The notes: a model not told the origin generated them from the letters alone. 64,000 nucleotides of DNA from Amphritea balenae (GCF_003858655.1 NZ_RQXV01000010.1:1-64000); one strand, 5' to 3'; positions 35,159-44,992 are shown, counted from the stretch's first letter. Translations and numbers: made by a program.

Positions 35159-37954
35159 TCAGATACGTGCAGCCGGAATAGCCGTAGGTGCTACGCTCAA
35201 GTCTTCGCTAGGCGGAGCGAAAGTAGTCAGGTTAATACCTTCAACAGCTTCTTTGTACTCTTCCAGAGTCGGGAAGCGACCCAGGATAGAAGACAGTACA
35301 ACCATTGGGGTAGAGCCCAGTAGAGACTCTCCTTTCTTCTCTGCAGTATCTTCTACAACACGGCCCTGGAACAGACGGGTAGAAGTAGCCAGTACGGTAT
35401 CACCCGCTTCTGCTTTTTCCTGGTTACCCATACACAGGTTACATCCAGGACGTTCCAGGTACAGAATGTTTTCGTACTTGGTACGTGCTTCTTCTTTTGG
35501 ATTCTCGTCAGAGAACTCAAAGCCAGCGAATTTCTCCAGCAGCTCCCAGTCACCTTCCGCTTTCAGCTCGTCAACGATGTTGTATGTAGGTGGCGCAACA
35601 ACTAATGGCGCTTTAAAGGTGATAGGACCTTTCTTCTCCAGGTTACGCAGCATCGCAGCGATGATCTGCATATCGCCTTTATGAACCATACAAGAACCAA
35701 CGAAGCCCAGATCTACCTGACGGCCATCGTAGTAAGAAGCCGGACGGATCACATCATGGGTGTAACGCTTAGAGATCTCTTCGTTATTTACATCTGGGTC
35801 AGCAATCATTGGCTCGTCGATTACGTCCAGGTCAACTACAAGCTCAGCGTAGTACTTAGCGTTGTCGTCCGGGGCCAGAGCAGGTGCTTCGCCGGATTTC
35901 ACTTCAGCGATACGCTTGTCAGCCAGGTCGATCAGACCTTGCAGCATACCCGCTTCGTTTTCCATACCTTTGTTGATCATGATCTGGATACGGGACTTAG
36001 CCAGTTCCAGAGACTGGATCAGCGTCTCGTCAGTAGAGATACAGATAGAAGCTTTCGCTTTCATTTCTGCAGTCCAGTCAGTGAAGGTAAAGGCCTGGTC
36101 AGCCAGCAGAGTACCGATTTGTACTTCGATTACACGACCCTGAAAGACGTTTTCGCCAGCGAACTTCTTCAGCATTTGTGCTTGAGTCGCGTGTACGATG
36201 TCACGGAAGTCCATGTGAGGCTGCATAGAACCTTTAAAGGTTACCTTCACAGACTCTGGGATTGGCATTGCAGCTTCACCAGTCGCCAGTGCGATCGCAA
36301 CGGTACCGGAGTCAGCACCGAACGCCACACCTTTAGACATACGGGTGTGAGAGTCACCACCGATGATGATTGCACGGTCATCAACTGTGATGTCATTCAG
36401 TACCTTGTGAATAACGTCAGTCATTGAGTGGTAAACGTGTTTCGGGTCACGTGCTGTGATTACGCCGAACGCGTTCATGAAAGCCATCAGCTTAGGCGTA
36501 TTTGCCTTAGCTTTGTTGTCCCATACAGATGCTGTGTGACAACCAGACTGGAATGCACCATCAACGCTTGTAGAGATAGTAGAAGCAGCCATGGCTTCCA
36601 GTTCCTGACAGGTCATAGGACCCGTAGTATCCTGAGAACCTACGATATTCACTTTAACGCGAACGTCAGAACCCGTGTGCAGAGGAGCTTTAGAAGTAAC
36701 ACCAACTGCGTTGCGGTTGAAGATCTTCTCAACAGCAGTCAGGCCCTGGCCTTCGTGAGAAATTTCTTTTGATTGTGCATAAACAGCTGGCGCTTCAACG
36801 CCCAGAGTTTCAGCAGCGAACGTTTGCAGCTTCTTACCGAAGGTTACAGCATAAGAACCGCCAGCTTTCATGAACTCCACTTTTTGTGGCGTGAAAGCAT
36901 CAGCTATATCAACAAGCTCTTGGTCGCCGTTGTACAGTTTCTTAGCTTTAGTATCGATGGTCAGAACGGTACCAGTAGCAACTGAGTATGCTTCTTCCAG
37001 TACCGGGTCGCCGTTTGCGTCACGAACAACTTCGCCGTTTGCGTCAGTTTTCTTAACCCAGTTTTTCAGGTCCAGACCGATACCGCCGGTTACACCAACT
37101 GTCGTCAGGAAAATAGGAGCGATACCGTTAGTACCAGCAACGACCGGATTGTTGTTGATAAATGGGATGTATGGAGAAGTTTTTTCACCAGCCCATAGTG
37201 CAACGTTGTTAACACCAGACATACGGGAAGAGCCTACACCCATGGTGCCTTTTTCAGCGATCAGCATCACTTTAGCATCAGGGTTTTGCTTGCCCATCTC
37301 AGCGATTTCCTGCTGAGCTTCTGGCGAGATCATGCACAGGCCGTGTAATTCACGGTCAGCACGGGAGTGAGATTGATTACCCGGAGACAATAAATCAGTA
37401 GAGATATCACCCTCACCAGCAATGTAGGTAATAACTTTGATGGTCTCTGGGATGTCAGCCAGCTTGGTGAAGAACTCAGCTTTTGAGTAGCTTTCCAGGA
37501 TCTCTTTAGCGATGGCGTTGCCCGCTTTGAAAGCGTCAGCCAGACGAGCGGAGTCTGCGTCGTACAGGAATACCTGAGACTTCAGAACTTCACCCGCGGC
37601 AGCAGCCTGAGCATCATCAGACAATGCGATATCCAGCAGAGCTTCAACAGAAGGACCGCCTTTCATGTGAGATAGCTGCTCAAGAGCGAACTCAGGAGAG
37701 ATCTCTGCAACAGTTTCTTTACCCAGAGTGATGTCTTTTAGGAAAGCCGCTTTAACGCCAGCCGCTGGAGTAGTACCAGGTAGAATGTTGTAGATGAAGA
37801 AGTTCAAAGATGTTTCGCGATGCTCATTACCAACGTCTTTAATCTGGGCAATGATTTCAGAAAGTAGCTCAGCGCTATCAATCGGTTTTGGATTCAGGCC
37901 AAGGTCCTTTTTACGAACCTCTATTTCTTCTAGGTAGTCAGAATAATAACTCAT
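35159..37954 (-). CDS. AcnB-type aconitase paralogue (aconitate hydratase 2/2-methylisocitrate dehydratase)
   Basis: The 931-aa product is an AcnB-family enzyme with the same domain order as acnB but clearly divergent, about 65 aa longer and resembling the long AcnB variants annotated as bifunctional aconitase/2-methylisocitrate dehydratase. All iron-sulfur cysteines are intact (VGSCMVHKGDM, PGCNLCMGNQ), as are [12 protein letters not shown] and IGGDSHTRMSKG. The insertion near residues 330-390 (KKTDANGEVVRDANGDP) is absent from the other copy. It is transcribed away from acnA across a 955-bp divergent region. No prpB/prpC genes are nearby to prove a methylcitrate role. Confidence 0.93.
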   Translation of the reverse strand: MSYYSDYLEEIEVRKKDLGLNPKPIDSAELLSEIIAQIKDVGNEHRETSLNFFIYNILPGTTPAAGVKAAFLKDITLGKETVAEISPEFALEQLSHMKGGPSVEALLDIALSDDAQAAAAGEVLKSQVFLYDADSARLADAFKAGNAIAKEILESYSKAEFFTKLADIPETIKVITYIAGEGDISTDLLSPGNQSHSRADRELHGLCMISPEAQQEIAEMGKQNPDAKVMLIAEKGTMGVGSSRMSGVNNVALWAGEKTSPYIPFINNNPVVAGTNGIAPIFLTTVGVTGGIGLDLKNWVKKTDANGEVVRDANGDPVLEEAYSVATGTVLTIDTKAKKLYNGDQELVDIADAFTPQKVEFMKAGGSYAVTFGKKLQTFAAETLGVEAPAVYAQSKEISHEGQGLTAVEKIFNRNAVGVTSKAPLHTGSDVRVKVNIVGSQDTTGPMTCQELEAMAASTISTSVDGAFQSGCHTASVWDNKAKANTPKLMAFMNAFGVITARDPKHVYHSMTDVIHKVLNDITVDDRAIIIGGDSHTRMSKGVAFGADSGTVAIALATGEAAMPIPESVKVTFKGSMQPHMDFRDIVHATQAQMLKKFAGENVFQGRVIEVQIGTLLADQAFTFTDWTAEMKAKASICISTDETLIQSLELAKSRIQIMINKGMENEAGMLQGLIDLADKRIAEVKSGEAPALAPDDNAKYYAELVVDLDVIDEPMIADPDVNNEEISKRYTHDVIRPASYYDGRQVDLGFVGSCMVHKGDMQIIAAMLRNLEKKGPITFKAPLVVAPPTYNIVDELKAEGDWELLEKFAGFEFSDENPKEEARTKYENILYLERPGCNLCMGNQEKAEAGDTVLATSTRLFQGRVVEDTAEKKGESLLGSTPMVVLSSILGRFPTLEEYKEAVEGINLTTFAPPSEDLSVAPTAIPAARI

Positions 37955-38350
37955 AGCGTAAAGCGTCTCGTCTCAATTAAATCTAATTATGATTCGTTAA
38001 CAGATTATAAGGAAAAAGTTATAAACAGCTCAATGAAAACTATTTAAATGAAGCCTATAGTCAGTATAAATAAAATAAATAGTAGCAAAATCAACATGTT
38101 TCGGATGGTATACATTGGTTGTAGGTACAAATTATTTTTACAAACAAGGCTGGGACGCTCCTTTCATTGATAATAATAATCATTTAGGAGGAGTGCTTGA
38201 ATTTTTAGGGTCGGCCAGGGTGAGTCCATCATTTTTTATTACACTGTTGATTAAGTGATTTAATCGACCGGTTAGATACCCTGAATCTTACCCCGATCCT
38301 GGTCGACTTCAGAGGATATGGAACCTCCGGGCACTACCAAGGTGAATATA

Positions 38351-38392
38351 GTCGTACCAAAACAGTTGTACCTAAATAGTTGTACCAAAAAT
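38351..38392 (+). repeat. Three 14-bp tandem repeats (GTYGTACC motif)
   Basis: Units start at 38351, 38365 and 38379: GTCGTACCAAAACA, GTTGTACCTAAATA and GTTGTACCAAAAAT. The constant GTNGTACC followed by A/T runs, at strict 14-bp spacing, looks like a cooperative regulator-binding array rather than random sequence. Confidence 0.8.
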
Positions 38393-38545
38393 GCAGAAAA
38401 TTGACTGACGCTCGCTAATCACTTAGACATAGATACATTCTCGATTACCATCCATGCAACCTCTTCTCTCATTGGCTTGAATTTAACAGCCTGTTTACCT
38501 ATTCGTGAGACTTCGAAATGCTTATTTAATCCTTGTTCCTTTTTT

Positions 38546-38582
38546 ATTCAATCTTTATTCATTCAATCTTTATTCATTCAAT
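38546..38582 (+). repeat. 15-bp tandem repeat, two and a half units
   Basis: The unit ATTCAATCTTTATTC is repeated perfectly at 38546-38560 and 38561-38575, with a partial third copy to 38582. It lies about 330 bp upstream of acnA. Copy number could vary by slippage. Confidence 0.85.
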
Positions 38583-38909
38583 GAAGTAGCGCCTCAGTCA
38601 TTCTACGTTGCACCAACTGGCCCAACACCACTTCAAAAGTGTTCAGAGAAAAGCATATGCATTAGCAAATAGTCTTAGATTGTATGTAATTTATGCAAAA
38701 ACAAGCCGGTATCACTTGCTTTTAGACGCTGTATGGCTAACATTGTCGACAATCCTGACAAAATAATAATTTATGGCGCCGGAAATAGCGGTTCGTTTGA
38801 CGACTGAAAATATGACTAACAAAGAGATCGAGCAGCTCCACAATGACCGGAGACTCGAGCGAAAAAGGTTGTAGGTTCAGAAACGTCCCATCTGCGTGAG
38901 GTATAAAAT

Positions 38910-41627
38910 ATGACAAGTACTATCGATTTCGATCCATCCAGTTCTGTTAGAACTCTCCCGGGTACAGCACACAGCTACCATAGCCTTCCAGATACCGCTG
39001 AGCTTTTTGATATAAAGCTTGATGAACTACCTTTTTCTCTTCGCCCTATCCTGGAAGGTATCGCCCGGAATGTTGGCCAAAACGGTGTAACCGCTGAGCA
39101 GGTTCAGGCGCTTGGAAGCTGGACAGAACATCAAGGCACAAAGCCAATCGAAATTCCTTTCACGGCAGGTCGCGTCATTATGCACGACCTGAGTGGCACA
39201 CCCGCTATTGTGGATTTTGCTGCTATGCGATCAGCGGTTCAGCGTATGGGCATGGACCCTGCGATAATTGAGCCTTTGGTACGCGCAGATCTTGTTATCG
39301 ATCACACGGTTACCATGGATAATACAGGCAGCCCCGCTTCTCTCAGAATCAATGGGGAGCTGGAGGCAGCCAGAAATATAGAACGTTATGCATTTTTGAA
39401 GTGGGGCGCACAGGCGTTTGATACCATCCGGATTATTCCCCCACAAACAGGTATCGTGCACCAGGTTAACCTGGAATATCTGGCACAGGGCTATCTCAAC
39501 ATTAAAGGTCTGATGGTACCGGATACCCTGATTGGTATGGACAGTCATACACCAATGGCTAATGCCCTGGGCATTGTAGGCTGGGGTGTTGGTGGTATTG
39601 AAGCCGGTGCATCCATGCTGGGTCAGCCAATGCAGATGCTGGCACCGGAAGTTGTCGGTGTTGAGCTGACTGGCGCACTAAGAGAAGGTGTTACCGCAAC
39701 AGATCTGGTACTAACAATTACCGAGATGTTGCGTAATTATCCGGGCGGTGTTGTCGGTAAGTTCGTTGAATACGTCGGTGAGGGCTGTGCCAACCTTTCC
39801 CTGCCTGACCGTGCGACCATCGCCAACATGTCGCCTGAATATGGCGCAACCATGGGCTTTTTCCCATTTGACGAGATCTCTGCTGATTATATGCGAGCTA
39901 CTGGCAGAGACGGTGATCTGCCACTCGAATTTTATAAAGCTCAGAATATGGCTTGGAAGCCAGGTCAGGCTCTGCCACTCTACACAGATCTGCTTAAACT
40001 TGATCTGTCTACTGTTGAGCCTTCTGTGGCTGGTCCAAAAAGACCTCAGGACAGACTACCTCTTGCAGAGATCGGTAATGTATTCAGAAAAGCAGCCGCT
40101 GAAGGCGAGCGCAACCCTGAAGTCGTAAAAGTTACGCCGATGAAGGCTGACAACGCGGGTATTTTCGCACCGCTGCCAGAAAGGGAGTTAAAAGACGGTG
40201 ATATCGTGATTGCGGCGATCACAGCTTGTACCAATACATCTAACCCTGGTCTATTGATTGCGGCGGGCCTGCTTGCCAGGAAAGCCAATGAGCTTGGTAT
40301 GAAAGTACCTGATGGTGTTAAGACATCACTGGCTCCTGGGTCACCGGTTGCCACCGACTTCCTGACCAAGGCAGGACTGCAGCAGCACCTGGATGCACTG
40401 GGCTTTAATACTGCGGGTTACGGCTGTACAACCTGTGTAGGTAACTCGGGTCCTCTGGCTCCAAGCATCGAAGCAGCACTGCAAAACCACGATATTATCG
40501 CGGCATCTGTTCTGTCTGGGAACCGAAACTTCGAAGGTCGCGTACATCCTGATGTAGATACCAACTTTCTTATGTCGCCACCGCTGGTTGTTGCTATGGC
40601 GATAGCAGGCAACGTGAATATTGATGTGACCACTCAGCCTATTGGCCAGGATGCACAAGGTAACGACGTATACCTGAAAGATATCTGGCCAAGCAACGCT
40701 GATATTTCTCAGACCATGCTTGAGTGTATGGATCCTAAAGCCTTCAGAGAAACCTATGAAAATTCTCTTGATGGCCCGGCCACATGGCAGAATCTGGAAT
40801 CCCCTACCGGCCCTGTTTATGACTGGGCTCCGGATTCTACCTACATTCAGGAAATCTCTTTCTTCGACGGTTTCTCACTGGAAACACCAGAGGATTCATT
40901 AAACAATATTTCAGCGGCACGCATGCTGGTGATGTGTGATGACAACACAACCACAGACCATATCTCACCGGTAAGCCGTATCCGCCCAGACTCACCTCCA
41001 GGTGAATATCTGAGTTCACAAGGCGTTACAGACGAAGATATGACATCGCTTGGTGCCCGCCGTGGTAACCACCATGTAATGCTGCGAAGTATTTTTGGCA
41101 ATGTAAAAGCCAGAAACCTGCTGCTGCCGGGCACTACAGGTGCAGTAACGAATTATTACTCGTCTGACAGTGCACCCGCTCAAATGTCTATTTATGATGC
41201 CGCAGAGCGTTACCGTGAAGAAGGCACTTCCACTGTGGTATTTGGCGGCAAGCTTTATGGCACAGGTTCATCACGCGATTGGGCCGCAAAGGGCCCTGCT
41301 CTACTGGGTGTCCGAGCGATTATCGCTGAGAGTTTTGAGCGTATCCATAAATCAAACCTGGTGGGTATGGGTGTTTTACCGCTGCAACTACCAGAAGGTG
41401 TGACACGTGCTTCTCTTAATCTGGATGGCACAGAATCCTTCGACCTGAATGGTATCGATACCCTCGAACCACGCGGTACTGTAGGCCTGACCATTAACAG
41501 AGCTGATGGCTCATCTCAGCAGTTGGAGTTGACCTCACGTGTCGATACCTCATCTGAGCTGGATCAAATACGTCACAAAGGCATCCTGCCAATGGTATTG
41601 CGAGACATTATCGCCTCAAATACATAA
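38910..41627 (+). CDS. acnA: Aconitate hydratase A
   Basis: The 905-aa product is of the AcnA/IRP family (different from AcnB in domain order, with the swivel domain at the C-terminus). The three cluster cysteines are visible in ITACTNTSNP and GYGCTTCVGNSG. Substrate-binding segments include GMDSHTPMANALGIVGWGVG and the C-terminal YGTGSSRDWAAKGP. GAGG precedes the ATG by 8 bases. AcnA enzymes are typically the stress-stable aconitase. AcnD-type 2-methylcitrate activity is an alternative, but no prpF is seen. Confidence 0.94.
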   Translation: MTSTIDFDPSSSVRTLPGTAHSYHSLPDTAELFDIKLDELPFSLRPILEGIARNVGQNGVTAEQVQALGSWTEHQGTKPIEIPFTAGRVIMHDLSGTPAIVDFAAMRSAVQRMGMDPAIIEPLVRADLVIDHTVTMDNTGSPASLRINGELEAARNIERYAFLKWGAQAFDTIRIIPPQTGIVHQVNLEYLAQGYLNIKGLMVPDTLIGMDSHTPMANALGIVGWGVGGIEAGASMLGQPMQMLAPEVVGVELTGALREGVTATDLVLTITEMLRNYPGGVVGKFVEYVGEGCANLSLPDRATIANMSPEYGATMGFFPFDEISADYMRATGRDGDLPLEFYKAQNMAWKPGQALPLYTDLLKLDLSTVEPSVAGPKRPQDRLPLAEIGNVFRKAAAEGERNPEVVKVTPMKADNAGIFAPLPERELKDGDIVIAAITACTNTSNPGLLIAAGLLARKANELGMKVPDGVKTSLAPGSPVATDFLTKAGLQQHLDALGFNTAGYGCTTCVGNSGPLAPSIEAALQNHDIIAASVLSGNRNFEGRVHPDVDTNFLMSPPLVVAMAIAGNVNIDVTTQPIGQDAQGNDVYLKDIWPSNADISQTMLECMDPKAFRETYENSLDGPATWQNLESPTGPVYDWAPDSTYIQEISFFDGFSLETPEDSLNNISAARMLVMCDDNTTTDHISPVSRIRPDSPPGEYLSSQGVTDEDMTSLGARRGNHHVMLRSIFGNVKARNLLLPGTTGAVTNYYSSDSAPAQMSIYDAAERYREEGTSTVVFGGKLYGTGSSRDWAAKGPALLGVRAIIAESFERIHKSNLVGMGVLPLQLPEGVTRASLNLDGTESFDLNGIDTLEPRGTVGLTINRADGSSQQLELTSRVDTSSELDQIRHKGILPMVLRDIIASNT

Positions 41628-41892
41628 CAGGTAATAGTGATGGCCGGTGCTCAACCGGCCTCAGGAACAGGGCGACGATTATCTGATCTCAGATCAGGCA
41701 TCGCAGCCCTGTTTTAGAAAGGCGCCCGAGGCTGACTACACACCGGACAGTAAAAATATCAAAGACCAGCTATCCAATGGTTCATAATGCTGCTCTGTTT
41801 AAATACTCTCTACTTAAGTGAACTGCATTGCGCCATCAGGCGGTTTTTTTTGCTTGCAAAATATCAGGAAAAACTTCCTTAGATAGAATGCT
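41628..41892. other. Gap after acnA with stacked hairpins
   Basis: Three structures follow acnA: GGCCGGT/ACCGGCC (41642-41660), AACAGGGC/GCCCTGTT with an inner CTGATC/GATCAG stem followed by TTTA (41666-41716), and the inverted-repeat terminator at 41813-41851. No gene is visible. Confidence 0.6.
41813..41851 (+). terminator. Terminator sequence, right copy of the inverted 31-bp repeat
   Basis: CTTAAGTGAACTGCATTG followed by CGCC-ATCA-GGCG and T8. It is 30/31 identical to the reverse complement of 34789-34819. Confidence 0.8.
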
Positions 41893-42744
41893 TCAGGCCT
41901 CTTCAGCCTCCATACGTTCTAAACGTTCACGTTCTTCCTGCATTACAGCCTTAATCTCATCCATAACCGAATCAACATCTGCACTATCAGCATCGCCGGC
42001 ATAAAGACCCGTTAACTCAGTATCGGGATTTAGCTCACCCTCTTCATAGAAAGCCCACATCTCTTCACCGTAGCGAGATGACAGTATTTGCGGAGCATAT
42101 TCGCCATAATAACGGGTCATATTATTTACATCGCGCAGCAGCATTGCCCGGGCACTGTTATTAGCTGAAGCATCGACCGCCTGCGGCAGATCAATAATCA
42201 CCGGACCATAATCATCCACCAGCACGTTAAATTCGGACAGATCACCATGAACAATACCGGCACACAACATCAGCATTACGTAGTACATCATGACCGCATG
42301 ATCTTCCAGAGCCTGCTCTTCTGTTAACACCAGCTCTCCCAGACGCGGGGCAACATCACCTTCGTCATCGGTGACCAGTTCCATCAACAGTACACCATCG
42401 ATACAACCGAAAGTCTCTGGCACACGCACTCCTGCCAAATGCAGCCGTGATAACGCATCTACTTCAGCGTTTTGCCAGATCTCTTCCTGCTGCTTACGGC
42501 CGTAGGCTGAATTCTTTTCCATAGCCCGTGCACGGCGGCCACTGCGCACCTTACGGCCTTCCTGATATTGCGCAGCATTCTTAAAGCTGCGTTTTACTGC
42601 ATCTTTATAAACCTTGGCGCAACGAACAATATCACCGCAACGTACGATATAAATATCCGCTTCTTTGCCGCTCATCAATCGGCTTAAAACTTCATCAATT
42701 AAACCATCTTCAACCAGTGGTTGAAGGCGTTTAGGTACTTTCAT
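41893..42744 (-). CDS. RIO-type serine/threonine protein kinase
   Basis: The 283-aa RIO1-like atypical kinase has the nucleotide-loop lysine region GKEADIYIVRCGDIVRCAKV (about 28-47), the catalytic loop GIVHGDLSEFNVL (about 162-174) and the metal-binding IIDLPQAVD. The acidic C-terminal tail (about 235-283) is rich in D and E. Bacterial RIO kinases of this type are widespread in gammaproteobacteria with poorly known targets. Monocistronic, minus strand. Confidence 0.92.
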   Translation of the reverse strand: MKVPKRLQPLVEDGLIDEVLSRLMSGKEADIYIVRCGDIVRCAKVYKDAVKRSFKNAAQYQEGRKVRSGRRARAMEKNSAYGRKQQEEIWQNAEVDALSRLHLAGVRVPETFGCIDGVLLMELVTDDEGDVAPRLGELVLTEEQALEDHAVMMYYVMLMLCAGIVHGDLSEFNVLVDDYGPVIIDLPQAVDASANNSARAMLLRDVNNMTRYYGEYAPQILSSRYGEEMWAFYEEGELNPDTELTGLYAGDADSADVDSVMDEIKAVMQEERERLERMEAEEA

Positions 42745-42998
42745 AACAACCTTTACAACTAAAAAGCGATGACAAACTGCTGTATCGCATAATTAAGATT
42801 CAGACGATTCTAACATCAATAGCTACGCTTTTACTTTTTAGATACAAATTCACAATACTGAAGCCTACCCTGCTACATCTGACACAGGACAACCAATGAC
42901 TATTTACCCAGCCCTACCTGCCTTTCCCTCTTCCGAGGTATTCATTCCCAATTACAGCACTGATATAGTGCAGCTCTGAACTAAGAGGAGATCCGACC

Positions 42999-43373
42999 TT
43001 GGATACAAGCCAGTACTTTTACCGCAATGTAGTTTTTACCCGTAAAGGCGGCAAAGTCGCCCTGGTCGATATTCACAACCCCGAGCACACTACCGATATG
43101 GAAGACTGGCTTGGCATCGTGATCTCACTCGCCGATGGTAAACACACATTACAGCAGCTAATCGATTACATGGCTGCGCAATATCCTGCCTCAGCGCCTA
43201 CTGAGTTAAACAAAACCATAGAGTCGGTTGTAGAGCGCCTGACTGAAGGTAACATGTTGAAACTGACTGATAAGGAGATTGAACTGCCCTATTATCTGTC
43301 AGAGCCTGTTGAACGTCTCAGCCTGGACGTTGCCCGCCAGAAAATGCATGACGACGGCTACACTCAGCACTAA
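42999..43373 (+). CDS. PqqD-like domain protein
   Basis: The 124-aa product starts at a TTG with GAGGAG 8 bases upstream. Residues about 10-90 match the PqqD pattern: FTRKGGKVALVDIHNPEHTT, then WLGIVISLADGKHTLQQLID and VVERLTEGNMLKL. PqqD-like domains bind precursor peptides for radical-SAM modification, but no precursor or radical-SAM partner is adjacent, so a different role is likely. The assignment is by pattern and moderate. Confidence 0.6.
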   Translation: MDTSQYFYRNVVFTRKGGKVALVDIHNPEHTTDMEDWLGIVISLADGKHTLQQLIDYMAAQYPASAPTELNKTIESVVERLTEGNMLKLTDKEIELPYYLSEPVERLSLDVARQKMHDDGYTQH

Positions 43374-43548
43374 CAACAGGTATCACCTTTACTTAGCCCG
43401 CCACAAAAGCACTCTGTCTGATCACACATCAGACAGAATGTCTCTCTTACCTGTTCAACATACTTACTTAAGCTTTTATATTTGGTTTTCTGTGCAATAC
43501 TTAACAGAACAACATCAGCTATCCCCTTAATTTATATAGGGAATTTAG

Positions 43549-44514
43549 ATGGAAAAGCCAGATATACCCTATAACGAGCAAGCTCGATTAAAAGCCCTTC
43601 ACTCACTCGAGATCCTTGATACTGCGGCGGAGGAACGTTTCGACCGGCTAACCCGGCTCGCCCAACGTATGTTCAATGTACCCATCGCGCTTGTGAGTCT
43701 GGTCGACCGGGACCGACAGTGGTTTAAGTCTGCTATAGGTTTAGACGTTACAGAAACTCACCGGGATATTTCCTTCTGCGGTCATACTATTCTGGGTGAT
43801 GATGTTTTTAATATTCCGGATGCCAGCCAGGATAAACGCTTTGCCGACAACCCTCTGGTAACTGAAGCACCCAATATCCGACTCTATGCCGGCTGCCCTC
43901 TTAAATCCCTAGACGGTCATAAACTTGGTACGCTCTGCCTGATTGATGCGAAACCGCGCCACCTTAATCAGGACGATATTCAAGCATTAAGAGACCTGGC
44001 CTGCATGGCTGAACAAGAGTTAATGGCCGCACAACTGGCCACCCTGGATGATCTGACAATGATCACCAACCGCAGAGGCTTTATGCTACTGGCAGACAAA
44101 GCCCTTCAAATATGCGCCCGCAACAGACAAGCTGCGACCTTTCTTGCTATTGATCTTAATGACTTTAAACAGATCAACGATCGATTTGGTCACCACCAGG
44201 GCGACCAGGCATTAGTACAGTTCACGCATTTATTATTACAGACCTTTCGGGATTCAGACATCATTGCCCGAATGGGCGGCGATGAATTCAGCGTACTATT
44301 AACCAACACTACCGAAGAACAGGCACTGGATTCGCTTATGCGACTGCGCTATCTGGTAAGCGACTTCAACAAAGATTCCGAACAGCCCTACCAACTCGAC
44401 TTTAGCGCTGGCATCTGCCCGGTTAACTTCCAACAGCCCTACGATATGCTAAGCCTTCTTAAGCAATGCGATAAACAGATGTATCAGGACAAAATGAGTC
44501 GACAATTACGCTAA
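43549..44514 (+). CDS. GAF-GGDEF diguanylate cyclase
   Basis: In the 321-aa product, an N-terminal GAF domain (about 20-160; VPIALVSLVDRDRQWFKS, FCGHTILGDDVF, YAGCPLKS) is followed by a GGDEF domain (about 165-321) with an intact active site MGGDEF. An RxxD inhibitory site (RDSD) stands five residues before it. It should make cyclic di-GMP and be product-inhibited. No EAL domain and no membrane segment are present, so the signal is sensed in the cytoplasm. Confidence 0.94.
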   Translation: MEKPDIPYNEQARLKALHSLEILDTAAEERFDRLTRLAQRMFNVPIALVSLVDRDRQWFKSAIGLDVTETHRDISFCGHTILGDDVFNIPDASQDKRFADNPLVTEAPNIRLYAGCPLKSLDGHKLGTLCLIDAKPRHLNQDDIQALRDLACMAEQELMAAQLATLDDLTMITNRRGFMLLADKALQICARNRQAATFLAIDLNDFKQINDRFGHHQGDQALVQFTHLLLQTFRDSDIIARMGGDEFSVLLTNTTEEQALDSLMRLRYLVSDFNKDSEQPYQLDFSAGICPVNFQQPYDMLSLLKQCDKQMYQDKMSRQLR

Positions 44515-44570
44515 ACTTTGTCTTTGAAAGAGCGTAAAATAACAGGTTTTTACAGAATGCCGGAGTAATT

Positions 44571-44978
44571 ATGAGTTTCGACGATACCAAAAAGCCAGCC
44601 AGCAATGAGGATGAAACCTCCCAGACTAAGAATGGATTTCTGGCACTGGTGTCCAAACTGGTTTTTGACGAGAAACTTCCGGTACGTTTCATGTATAAAA
44701 CTGTACCCGCGCACCTTAATGATACCGGTTGGCGCATGTTTACCGGCTATGAAACCCCGGAATACCTTGAAGATGATACAACCAATCTGATTCCCGTTGC
44801 CGTTGATAAGATGACTCAGCTGGACCCATCGCTGACAGAACTGGTTGAATATAATGCCGGCACCGTTTGGGAACGCACACCCGAATCTGAAGGCTGGGAG
44901 CGGGTCCACGATTTTAAAATTCCTGCCGATTACGTTGATGTTGAAATCACTAACGATGTAGATGATTTTAAACACTAA
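44571..44978 (+). CDS. DUF2185 (Imm33-like) protein
   Basis: The 135-aa acidic soluble protein has the DUF2185 pattern: VRFMYKTVPAHLNDTGWRMF, TGYETPEYLEDDTTNLIPVA and TVWERTPESEGWERV. Members are found alone or as immunity-like proteins; no toxin gene is next to it. It is 56 bp after the diguanylate cyclase gene and ends at a strong terminator. Confidence 0.8.
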   Translation: MSFDDTKKPASNEDETSQTKNGFLALVSKLVFDEKLPVRFMYKTVPAHLNDTGWRMFTGYETPEYLEDDTTNLIPVAVDKMTQLDPSLTELVEYNAGTVWERTPESEGWERVHDFKIPADYVDVEITNDVDDFKH

Positions 44979-44992
44979 CAACTGAATTTATT

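Larger units (their letters stand above)
37955..38909. promoter_or_regulatory. Divergent regulatory region of the AcnB paralogue and acnA
   Basis: This 955-bp region has no confident gene. It contains two tandem repeat arrays (38351-38392 and 38546-38582), an isolated palindrome TTGTAGGTACAA at about 38119-38130 that carries the same half-site as the first array, and a 33-codon open frame at 38773-38874 (MAPEIAVRLT ... ERKRL) upstream of acnA without a clear ribosome site. It must hold promoters for both genes. Confidence 0.6.

Noticed and set aside
35681-36427. 248-codon and neighbouring antisense frames over the AcnB paralogue
   Set aside because: These are shadow frames of a conserved enzyme. 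The same pattern occurs over acnB (33141-33668, 33798-34322).
38773-38874. 33-codon frame upstream of acnA as a leader peptide
   Set aside because: No ribosome site and no regulatory codon run; kept only as a remark in the regulatory-region entry.
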